Of a DNA stretch of 64,000 bases, positions 10,142 through 19,300 are shown piece after piece (within the stretch, counting starts at the first letter, position 1; every line of letters starts with the position of its first letter). A program made the position numbers and the translations under genes. This stretch comes from Candidatus Thiosymbion ectosymbiont of Catanema sp. Cochon2018 (GTDB lineage: Bacteria; Pseudomonadota; Gammaproteobacteria; Chromatiales; Chromatiaceae), in contig WYCW01000004.1 of the NCBI GenBank assembly GCA_011392765.1, positions 466,538 through 530,537 of the forward strand. Reading direction: 5' to 3'. The notes beneath the pieces were generated by a model, which searched no databases, was not told where the DNA came from, and saw only the letters and a program-made list of their open reading frames with translations.

Positions 10142-11215
10142 GTGAAGGTAATTGGTAAAGCTTTTTTCTGGTTAATCGCTTTTGCTGTTCTCATCGTAAT
10201 TAACATATTCCTATACCATGTCATTGATGGAACATTTGCCGTACTGATATACGGAGACGAAGATGCTATTGCAAAATACACAAATCCCACTCCACCTATT
10301 GAAGACTCGAAAGGAGCAGTTGAACCAATAAGAAAAGAGAGCCTGTCGACCTCATCACTTGCTCCAAAAGACATATTTTCAATACTCGTCTCAATAGAGA
10401 TAGCTTTGCTACTTGCCGCTGGTAATCCTTTTTTCCGACGACTCTTTGTTCGATTTTCTCACCCTGCAGCAGGAGCAGATCTTAATGCTCTATGCGTAGG
10501 TGTAGGTGGCATAGGAAAAACAACATTGATAAGAAATTTCTATGGCAAATCTACAGGCGACGTTCAAAAGACGACCAAGTTTGAATATATTAAGCTACAG
10601 CAACCTGTAGACAATAGAAATTGTACTGTTTCACTATTTGATTTTGTCGGTCAGGACTTTCCTAGCCTCAGTCCTGCTATTCATTCGCTAGCATCGAGAA
10701 AAATAAACATTAATCTGTTAATAATTATCCTAGGCCTCCACATAGTCGACCGAGATCACAAAACAGGAAGGTATTCTGTTCGAAATCCCTCCAACCAAGA
10801 TGAAAAGGAAAATATGTATACGGAAATGATAAAAACACAAACCAGTCAGATATTCACTAAATCTACCCTAACAATGATTGTCAATAATCTTCCGGAACTA
10901 GAGCGCGTAGCCGTGGTTTTTAACCAGGCAGATTTGCTTATTCGCCATACTAGGGGGGTGGTGAATGTGGATTGCAATAAGTTGCACAAGACATTTCATG
11001 ATCGTTTCAAAACGGTTCTATCAGAAATCGAAGGCGCTGTTGAAGTTCATCGTAACAAATACAAGAATGCAGTGCCAATTGAATATCACGTCGCATCGAT
11101 CAAAAATGGTATCGAATTTTCGGATAAGGGAGAAGGTCCTTGCATAAAGCCTAATAACGGTGATAGAGGATGCAGCTATTCATCACCGACAAACACGCCA
11201 CGGCTAAGAAAATAA
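10142..11215 (+). CDS. membrane-anchored P-loop GTPase-like protein
   Basis: 357 residues, AT-rich unlike the core genes to its left. A hydrophobic N-terminal segment (about residues 6-28) and a second one (about 79-97) suggest membrane anchoring with the GTPase domain on one side. GTPase motifs: Walker A GVGGIGKTT at residues 120-128, G3 DFVGQD at 167-172, G4-like NQAD at 261-264 (NKxD in most GTPases). The spacing fits a Ras/Roco-like or other TRAFAC GTPase. The last 30 residues are low-complexity. 48 bases downstream is a small membrane coiled-coil gene on the same strand, then an attC-like structure, so the pair may be one cassette. Cellular role unknown. Confidence 0.65.
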   Translation: MKVIGKAFFWLIAFAVLIVINIFLYHVIDGTFAVLIYGDEDAIAKYTNPTPPIEDSKGAVEPIRKESLSTSSLAPKDIFSILVSIEIALLLAAGNPFFRRLFVRFSHPAAGADLNALCVGVGGIGKTTLIRNFYGKSTGDVQKTTKFEYIKLQQPVDNRNCTVSLFDFVGQDFPSLSPAIHSLASRKININLLIIILGLHIVDRDHKTGRYSVRNPSNQDEKENMYTEMIKTQTSQIFTKSTLTMIVNNLPELERVAVVFNQADLLIRHTRGVVNVDCNKLHKTFHDRFKTVLSEIEGAVEVHRNKYKNAVPIEYHVASIKNGIEFSDKGEGPCIKPNNGDRGCSYSSPTNTPRLRK

Positions 11216-11263
11216 AAAGATAAAACGGTTGCTTCCTCAGCGCAGTAAAGGCCACTGAATTCT

Positions 11264-11560
11264 ATGCGTCACGATGCATTTTCAACTATTTCGGAGCCAC
11301 TATCAGGATCCAATGGGGGACCTCGAAATCTATTGGTTATTTTAGTTATAACATTTTTTCTAGGTCTAATGACTGGTTTGTTGCTTGGCGATAACGAAGG
11401 GGAAGTTCGTTTGTTGAAAGCTAAGATGAGGGTATTAGCAAATAGACATGCAGAAGAAAAAGCTTCTTTGATTCAACAGAGAAACAATATTCAACAGCAA
11501 GTTAAGCGGTGCAAAGCACTATTGAAACAAATCAACGCGAATACGGACCGGTGCAAGTAG
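11264..11560 (+). CDS. small membrane protein with coiled coil
   Basis: 98 residues: a polar N-terminus, one clear membrane segment (LLVILVITFFLGLMTGLLLG, residues 23-42) and a charged helical C-terminal half (KAKMRVLANRHAEEKASLIQ and on) likely to form a coiled coil. It lies 48 bases after the GTPase gene and is probably co-transcribed with it. It is not a recognised family; it could be a partner or adaptor of the GTPase. The ATG at 11264 has no strong ribosome-binding site. Confidence 0.5.
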   Translation: MRHDAFSTISEPLSGSNGGPRNLLVILVITFFLGLMTGLLLGDNEGEVRLLKAKMRVLANRHAEEKASLIQQRNNIQQQVKRCKALLKQINANTDRCK

Positions 11561-11606
11561 ATGCGAGAATATATAGTTCTTTCACAGAGAAGCTCAAGTG
11601 GCAATC

Positions 11607-11693
11607 GCCTAACAAAACGCTGCTCCTGACCGCTAAAAGCGCCGCCCCTTCCGTCGCTCTACTTTTGGCGGTAGGTGAGCGTAGTCGTTATCG
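11607..11693. repeat. possible attC recombination site
   Basis: Begins GCCTAAC and ends in a GTTATCG box. Between them, ACCGCTAAAAG pairs with CTTTTGGCGGT and GCTC with GAGC, in the imperfect stem layout of integron attC sites. It directly follows the GTPase/coiled-coil pair. The right box departs from GTTRRRY, so this isolated site is less certain than those after 22 kb. Confidence 0.45.
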
Positions 11694-11721
11694 GTAGTTG
11701 AGAGCATCTGTACTAGTGAGG

Positions 11722-14373
11722 TTACGCCTCAGATCCGAGCCGGATGAAGGTCCCGCCTGTGTCCCGGTACTCCCTGCCGTGGCATGTCAGGAGCAGGATC
11801 TGGTAACGCTGTGCTGCCTGGTACAGGATCGCCTGCATCCGTTCCCGGCGTTCATCATCGGAATTGACCAATGCGTCGTCCAGGATCACCGTCACCGGCG
11901 TGTCTGCCTCGCTGAGTAAATCGGCGTATGCCAGCCGGACCAGGACGGCCAACTGCTCCCGGGTCCCGATGCTCAGGTCGCCAAAGACCTCGGTCGTCCC
12001 ACCGCGCTCGATGCCGGTGAGGAGCAGGTCTTCATCGACCAACGGAGCGGCATCCGGGAGCAACCGGCGCAGGTACGGAACCAGCTTGGCCGTGACCGGT
12101 CGGGCGATGGCTTCTTTGGCCCGTCGGAGGGTAGCATCGAGGGTACGTTGCAGCAAATCGAGTGCGTTCGCGTGCCGCTCGGCTTGCTCCACCTGCAAGG
12201 CCACAAATGCGTGGTCTGCCTCGACGGACGCTACCGCTTCGGCCAGCCCTTGCTGCCCGAGGGCACCGAGCTCCACCTTGAGATCGCGGACTTCGCGTTC
12301 GAGCCCCTCGATCTCCCGCCCGATGTCTTCAAAAGCGCGGCGCGACCGTTCGACCTCGATTGCAACGGCCTCCGGATTTTCGGCAGCGAGTGCCTGGGTC
12401 GCCGCTGCCAGGTGGCGGCTACTCGTGGCGACTGCCTGCTCCGCCTCTGCAAGCGTCTTCAGCAGCCGATCGTCCGGGGTCTCGAGCCGGGTCCGTTCGA
12501 GATCGGAGGCACGCCGCTCGACGAGTCGTTCCGCGGACGCTTTTTCCGCACGCAGCCCCGCCAGCGCCTCCCGCAACCCCTGGACCGCCTGTTCTTCGTC
12601 CCGGACATCGCCTTCGAGCGCGGTGACCTGGCCCTGGAGGGTCCGGACCTCCCGCTCCAGGTCATCTGTCCCGAATTCCCGATCGGCGTTTTCACCCAGC
12701 TTTTGGCGCAGGCCATCCCTTTGGGCGCCGACGGCGCTCAGTCGGTCCTCCAAAGCCGATAGACCTTCGGGCGCGAGCCCATTGAGGGTCGCGGCATGTT
12801 GCGAAGCCCGGCCAGCGAGCTCCTCCCGACGGCGCAGAATCGCCTCGGCACCGGCGACGTCCTCGGTGCCCACCGCGGAAAGCCCCTGCGCCAACCGGTG
12901 GTCTGCCTCCTCCAACTCGCGCTGCAGCACCGCCAGGTCCTTTCCGCCGGGGATAATCGCAAACTGCCCTACCCTTTCGACTTGGAGCTCGGCTCTCCGG
13001 GTCAGTCGTACCGACCCTTCACCGGCGAGGGGTTCCTCTCCCAGCCGGACAACTGCTCCAGGCTCCAACCGATACTCGATTTGCGTCGCGGCGGTGTGCA
13101 GGCGCGCCTCGGCAAGATCCCGGTCCCGCTCGCTCTCCTTCAGCCCCGCTACCACCTCCGTTGTTATTCGGATCGCATCCCGTTCCGACACGCACCGCCG
13201 CCTCTCGGCATCGGCAGCTCGGGCCTCCTTGAGCCCGGCGTCGAGGCGCTCGTACTCCGCTACGAGATTGTTAAGAACCGCGGCATCACGGGCCAGGCGC
13301 AGCTCGGCGTCCTGCCCCTGCCGGCGTAATTGCAGCTCGGCAAGCCCATTCCGAAGCTCGGTAAGCCGGTCGTTCCGGGGCGTCAACTCGGCTTCCTTTT
13401 TGCCTACTGCCTGCGCGGCGGCTTGTTCCGCTGCCTGCCCCTCCTTGAGGTCAGCGATCAATTTCGCCCGGCCGTCCCAAGCCTGCCGCGCTGTACCCTG
13501 TTCGGCCTGGGTCCGGCCGAGCTGTTCCTTGCCCGCCTGCACCTTGGCCTGGAGCTCCGTTACCCGCTTTTCCGCTGCCTGGGCCGACCGGACACGCCCC
13601 TCGGCCTTCTCCAGGGCCCGATCTTCCCGATAGGCGAGCAGCTCCGCCTGCCGTTGCTCCAGGTAGTCCACCCTGTCCTCGTATGCCTCCAACTCACCGC
13701 GTATATTCCGCAGCTTTTGTTGCAGCTCTGCCTCCCGCTCCCGGAGACGCCGGTAATCGCCGCGCGGCTTACCCCGGACATCGAAGAATTCCCCCCGCAG
13801 ATCCCTGATGCGGCGATGCAGCGCCCCGCCCCGGTCGCCGCCCAGCAGCTCCCGCATGTCGTTCTCGAACACCGCATGGACCTGTCGCCGAGACTGATCC
13901 GTCAAGGTCACGGGCTCGTAGGCCCTGGACTGCTCGACCCACAAGAGTCCGGCCAGGCCCTGCAGCTCCGGGCGGCTGCCGCCCCGGCTCGCATAGGAGA
14001 ATCCCAGGAGACCCGCCAGATAGTCTTCTGCGGCAGGCCCTTCCCAGCGGCGTCCATCGGCTGCCTCCAGGGTCGCTTCGCCATCGCGTCGCCGCGAAAA
14101 GACCTTGGTGAGCCGGTACTCGGTTTCCTCCAGATCGAACACCAAGCGGACCCTGGGGCTTACCGCGGCGCCGTAGGGCTTAAAACTCTCCCCGACGCTG
14201 CTGGTATAGCGGTCGAACAGGGCCGCGCGCACGGCCTGCAACAGGGTGGATTTACCGGCCTCGTTATGGCCGGCGATGACATTAAGCCGGGCCGTCAGGC
14301 CATGGACGGCCACCGCACTCCGGAACTGCCGAAACTGATCGACCTCGATGGACTTGAAGCGCATGGTGCTCAT
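11722..14373 (-). CDS. SbcC/YhaN-like ATPase (SMC-type, DNA repair)
   Basis: About 880 residues of the Rad50/SbcC class. N-terminal MRFKSIEVDQFRQFRSAVAV and Walker A GHNEAGKST; a very long Glu/Arg/Gln-rich coiled-coil middle; C-terminal ABC-type signature SIGTREQLAVLVRLA and Walker B region VILDDALVNSDDERRE. Such proteins work with an SbcD/YhaO nuclease on DNA ends. The partner upstream on the same strand (14390-15601) is broken, so the ATPase may lack its nuclease. ATG 14373 is preferred; an in-frame GTG at 14385 would add four residues. The very high GC of this stretch produces long antisense open frames, which are not genes. Confidence 0.8.
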   Translation of the reverse strand: MSTMRFKSIEVDQFRQFRSAVAVHGLTARLNVIAGHNEAGKSTLLQAVRAALFDRYTSSVGESFKPYGAAVSPRVRLVFDLEETEYRLTKVFSRRRDGEATLEAADGRRWEGPAAEDYLAGLLGFSYASRGGSRPELQGLAGLLWVEQSRAYEPVTLTDQSRRQVHAVFENDMRELLGGDRGGALHRRIRDLRGEFFDVRGKPRGDYRRLREREAELQQKLRNIRGELEAYEDRVDYLEQRQAELLAYREDRALEKAEGRVRSAQAAEKRVTELQAKVQAGKEQLGRTQAEQGTARQAWDGRAKLIADLKEGQAAEQAAAQAVGKKEAELTPRNDRLTELRNGLAELQLRRQGQDAELRLARDAAVLNNLVAEYERLDAGLKEARAADAERRRCVSERDAIRITTEVVAGLKESERDRDLAEARLHTAATQIEYRLEPGAVVRLGEEPLAGEGSVRLTRRAELQVERVGQFAIIPGGKDLAVLQRELEEADHRLAQGLSAVGTEDVAGAEAILRRREELAGRASQHAATLNGLAPEGLSALEDRLSAVGAQRDGLRQKLGENADREFGTDDLEREVRTLQGQVTALEGDVRDEEQAVQGLREALAGLRAEKASAERLVERRASDLERTRLETPDDRLLKTLAEAEQAVATSSRHLAAATQALAAENPEAVAIEVERSRRAFEDIGREIEGLEREVRDLKVELGALGQQGLAEAVASVEADHAFVALQVEQAERHANALDLLQRTLDATLRRAKEAIARPVTAKLVPYLRRLLPDAAPLVDEDLLLTGIERGGTTEVFGDLSIGTREQLAVLVRLAYADLLSEADTPVTVILDDALVNSDDERRERMQAILYQAAQRYQILLLTCHGREYRDTGGTFIRLGSEA

Positions 14374-14389
14374 ATACTGACCCACTGAT

Positions 14390-15601
14390 TAACCCGATGC
14401 GGATGGATTCGCAATATGCAATCCGTTTCCACAGCCATCGGATCCAGGATCCGCACCGAGTTTCGGTCGGTGGGCCACTCCCCGCATCGCCCTGGTCGGG
14501 ATGCCCCGCGTCGCCCTCGATGCGACCAGGTCTCGATCGCATCGCGCACGAAGCCGTGGCCCCCAGGGCGGCAATATCCTCCGGACTGGGCCGGGCCAGC
14601 AGCGCTGCGTCGATTTCCAGGAAGTGGAGACGGGCACGCCACTGGTCGAGCAGCTCATCGAGACGTTCCCTGGTGGCGAGATCCACCGTGCCCGTGAGCT
14701 GCAATCTCACCAGGGTCCGACTGCTGTCACCCAACGCGGTCAACCAGCCGTCCAGGACGGCAGGGCCTGCTCATCATGACCTCACAGGCCATCTGTACCC
14801 AGCGGTAATAGCCGATCGGGATTTTCTCCACTTTTTCACTGTGGGCGTAGCGCCGCTTTCTCGCAAGGTCACGAGCAACATTGCCCGGCTCGTTGGCCTT
14901 GAAGGCGATCCGGCTCCGGGGTGCCGGCATACCGGGTCCGGTGCGCTACCTCAGGGTCCCATGCCAATCACCCAATGCCAGATAATCGAGGTTTCCTGTC
15001 TCCGATCTGGTATCGGCGATGGATTTTCGGGCCTCGGCCGTCTCAGGCAAGCGGTTCGTGACCCCACCGTGCGCGATCCCGACCCGTAACACGCCGCATC
15101 CGAGGCGAAGGTGTCGAACCACTCCGTAAGATCCCTCACCTCATGCCGCCTCTGCAAGGGCCGGCAGCACCAGCCGCCCCTGACCGAGCACGATGGGCTC
15201 GGGCCGATCGCGAGGATGACATTCGGGGCACTACGCGAGGTCTTCTCAGGCGACTCCAGGCGCTCTGGGTCAAGCCCGCGTCGTGATTGCCGGGCAGCAA
15301 CACCCAGGGCTCGAATGGGACCAGCGCATGCTGTCCGCCGCAGGGTCTCGTCCGAAACGGCGTTGTCCTCGAACACATCGCCGGCGACGAGCACTGCGTC
15401 CACCTGACGTTCCCGCGCGAGCTCGGCGATGGCCTCGACGGTAGCCAGCCGTTGCAGTCGCAGCGCAGCCCCCGGATCGCCCGGGATATGCGCGAACTGC
15501 TTACCGATCTGCCAGTCCGCCGTATGTAAGAGGGTATGCTCATTTGATATGATTATCTGGTGGGTCAGGTGGTGCGTAAATTTTCCAAATGTGCATAACA
15601 C
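14390..15601 (-). pseudogene. decayed SbcD/YhaO-like metallophosphoesterase
   Basis: Phosphoesterase motifs appear in order on the - strand but in different frames: HTADWQIGKQF and VLVAGDVFEDNAVSDETLR in one frame, then PFEPWVLLPGNHDAG in another, then a lost middle, and a C-terminal stretch VRLQLTGTVDLATRERLDEL near 14700. At least two or three frameshifts separate them. The order D-x-H...GDxx-D...GNHD is that of SbcD/Mre11 nucleases, which pair with SbcC-type ATPases such as the downstream gene. The reading is a dead partner gene unless the assembly contains errors here. The start is unclear. Confidence 0.75.
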
Positions 15602-15771
15602 ATTTTGATCCGCAGATTACGGATGCGCAGATTTTAGGTTGGGCACGGCCATATGCCAACCACCTAGCGCTCCGCCTCAGACCAAGAAGGTTATACTCAT
15701 TACCCTGACTACAAGTCGTTGCTCAAGCAGATGAAATCATCGACGACGAGGCTGCCATTAGATGAAGCCGA

Positions 15772-16128
15772 TTGACAATGCGGGAGTTTTATCTGCTCTA
15801 CCGGAACGAGGCAAAAGTGCAACCACTGGTTGCACAAATCGGGTGGACCCACAACCTGATCATCCTGCAACGCTGCAAAGACCCGTTGGAGCGGGAGTTC
15901 TATATCCGCTCGACCCGAAAATTCGGCTGGCCAAAGAATGTACTCGTCCATCACATCGAAAATCTAAGCTACGAAAAAACCCTGCTGGGGCAGACCAATT
16001 TCGACCGGGTACTGACACCTGAACTTCGTCGCCAAGCCAAGCTGGCAGTGAAGGACGAATATACCTTCGATTTTCTGGAAATGAGCGACGATCACAGCGA
16101 ACGGGAACTGGAATTGGAAGCTCTGTGA
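15772..16128 (+). pseudogene. fragment of a DUF1016/YhcG-type nuclease gene
   Basis: 118 residues matching the N-terminal DUF1016 region: KVQPLVAQIGWTHNLIILQR, then EREFYIRSTRKFGW, QTNFDRVLTPELR and VKDEYTFDFLEM. Complete YhcG-type proteins are about 340 residues with a C-terminal PD-(D/E)XK domain; here the sequence stops after SERELELEAL, and no nuclease half follows. The upstream part (about 15690-15770) has no matching N-terminus. It is best read as a remnant, although a short free-standing DUF1016 protein cannot be excluded. Confidence 0.65.
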
Positions 16129-16311
16129 AGAATACCGAGACCAGCGGAGAGGCCTTGGAGATCTTCAGACCAGCCTTTTACCATCCCCTCGTTTGCAATC
16201 CGGCCCGGTGCCCACCTCAATGCCGGCATTCTGTCAGCAACCCATTCGCCGGCAGGATGCCAGCGCTCCCAGCACTTTTGCCCACCCTACCTTGGGGTAG
16301 AATCCCGGCCT

Positions 16312-19300
16312 ATGAGCAAGGACAACCGGCAGGCCACAGAATGCCTGGACATCGCCCTCGAACGCATCGCGGCCGAGAAGACCGCCCGCACAGGCCGTTT
16401 GTACCTCGTCAACCTGGGCCTGACCCGACCGCCGCCCGAGCTATCGGAGCTGGACTGGCTGGAAGTGCTGAGCTTGGGTAAGATCCACGAGCTTCTTCTT
16501 TATGGCATCATCTATCGTCGGTCGGATGCGGGATATTGGGAGAAAACTGATGAGACGCCCAACCCCAACCATATCGAACCCATCGCGGCCTGGCTGAGGG
16601 GACTTCCGCGTCTGCGCAGCCTGGATTGCTCCGCTACGGATCTGCAAGACCTCACCCCGCTAGCCGATCTCTCCGCACTGCAATCCCTCGACTGCCGGAA
16701 CACCCAAGTCGCCAATCTGGCCCCGCTGGCTAATCTCCCCTCACTGCAAGCTCTTGACTGCGGACGCACCCAGGTCGCCGATCTGACACCGCTGACCGAA
16801 CTCTCCGAACTACAATTCCTCCACTGTGGGGAAACCCAAGTCGTCGATCTGATGCCGCTGGCCGGCTGCTCCGCCCTGCGGTCCCTCGACTGCTTGGACA
16901 CCCAAGTCGCCGATCTGACACCGCTGGCCGATCTCTCCATGCTGCAAGCCCTCGGCTGCATGGGAACCAAGGTCACCGATCTAACACCGCTGGCCAGACT
17001 CTCCATACTGCGGTTCCTCGACTGTAGGCACAACCAAATCTCCGATCTGACCCCACTGGCCGATCTCTCCGTGCTGCAAGCCCTCGGCTGCGGGAGCACC
17101 CAAGTCGCCGATCTGACACCGCTGGCCAACTGCTCTGCACTAGAATCCCTCTACTGCGGGTACACCCCAGTTTCTGACCTGACCCCGTTGGCCGGCTGCT
17201 CCGCCTTGCAATTCCTCGATTGCGAGAAGACCCAAGTCACCGATCTGGCGCCGTTGGCCGGATGTACTGCGCTTCGGTCCCTCGACTGCAAGGGCACTCA
17301 AGTGGCCGATCTGAAGCCGCTGGCCGACTGCTCCGCCCTGCAATCCCTTGATTGCGAGAAGACCCAAGTCACCGATCTGGCGCCGTTGGCCGGATGTACT
17401 GCGCTTCGGTCCCTCGACTGCAAGGGCACCCAAGTGGCCGATCTGGATCCGCTGGCTGGCTGCTCCATGCTGGAGTCCCTTCGCTGCCGGGGCACCCAAG
17501 TCGCCGATCTGTCACCGCTGGCCAACTGCTCTGCGCTACGGGAACTCCATTGTTGGGAGACCCCGGTTAGCGATCTCCCCCGATCAGTCATCGGATTGCC
17601 TGATTTGGAAGAACTCATCATTCAGGCCCAGCCAGGACTCGGCGACATCCCGGCCGAGGTCTTGTCTCAAGACCAACGCGACAACTGCCTGTCTCGATTG
17701 CGCGCACATCTGGCCGATCTCGACGCCGGTGCGGAACCGCTACGGGATCTGAAGGTGATTGTGCTCGGCAATGGCCGGATTGGTAAGACCCAGCTCTGCC
17801 GGCGGTTGCGGAGGGAGGCATTCGAGGCGGACGCGGATTCGACCCACGGCATCAGTGTGACCTCGGTCGGGCTGGCGATGTCGGGGGACGTGGAAGATAC
17901 GGTCCTGAATCTGTGGGATTTCGGCGGTCAGGACATCTACCACGGCACCCATGCCCTGTTCATGCGCACGCGGGCGATATTCCTGCTGCTCTGGACCCCG
18001 GACAGCGAGCAGGGAAACCATGAGCACGGGGGTATGGTCTTCCGCAACCGGCCCTTGCCCTATTGGCTGGAGTACATCCGCCATTTGGGCGGCGACCGGA
18101 GTCCGGTGATCCTGGTCCAGAACCAGTGTGACGGCGGACTCGGCGAGCGTCCGCACCTGCCGGTGGACGAGGAACTGCTGTCCCCGTTGCTCGAGGACGG
18201 ACGGCTGTTTACCCGCGTCGCCTACAGCACCAAGGACAAGACCGGCCACCCCCGATTACTGGATGCCCTACAGCAGGCGGTGAGGCAGTTGCGCGAATTC
18301 CAGGGCCAACCCATGATCGGCCGCAACCGGCTCGCGGTCTGGAATCAGCTACGATTCTGGCGCGACGCGGATGCCCGGAAAACCGATGAGGCCCACCGCC
18401 AACACCGGCTGCTGCCTTACCGGGAGTTCGAAGCCTTGTGCCGGGAACACGGGGTTCGGGGCGCTGACGGCTTCGCTGAAGTCTTACACCATGCCGGCAT
18501 GGTCTATTACCAGCCATACCTGTTCGATAACCAGTTGGTACTGGACCAGTCCTGGGCCCTGGATGCGGTCTATGCCCTCTTCACCCGCGAGGGGGACGTC
18601 TATAAGAACTTATCCCATTTCAGCGGTCGCTTTACCCACTCTCTCCTGGATGCCCTCTTGTGGGGCAAACGGGGACTCTCCAGGGACGACCAGGAATCCC
18701 TGTTGGGGATGATGGAGACCAGCGGCATCTGCTTTGTCCATCGCTACGCGGACTTGGACGGGGAGACCGAATATGTGGCGCCGGATCTGTTGCCAGAGGG
18801 TCCCGAGGCACTTGCCGACGAGATCGCGGGGCGTTGGGATCTGCTGCCGGACGAACCCCTGGAGGCAAATTTCGTCTATCCCTTTCTGTCGCCGGCCATC
18901 GCCCGCTCGGTGCTCTCCGCGTTCGGTAGACTGGCCGGCGCTACGGCCCTGTATTGGCGCTATGGCCTCTGCCTGTACGATGGGGCGAGTCGGGCGACCG
19001 CCATCATCGAAGAGTTACCGGATGCCGAAGGCTATGGTGGGCAGGTTCGTGTCCGTGCCAAAGGTGAAGGCGCCGCAACCCTGCTGGCGCGGCTGGTCGA
19101 ACGGATCAAGAAACTCGACGAACACTCGGGCTGGTCCGGCCGCTTGCTGGAGACGCCCCCGGCGGAGGACGTTGCAAAAGGCATCGATCTTCGCCCTTTG
19201 ATCCCCTCTCCACCCTTTGACCCCCTCTCCCCAACCCCTCTCCCGGCGGGAGAGGGGCTTTTGCGACACCCTCCGGCAGGCGGAATCGATCCGGACCCGG

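Noticed and set aside
11864..13633. Very long + strand open frame (589 codons) opposite the SbcC-like gene
   Set aside because: Ser/Arg/Ala-rich shadow caused by high GC; the - strand has Walker A, Walker B and the ABC signature.
16650..17580. Regular 66-base repeats that could suggest a CRISPR or satellite array
   Set aside because: They are in-frame 22-residue LRR codons with no spacers; no CRISPR array was found anywhere in the window.
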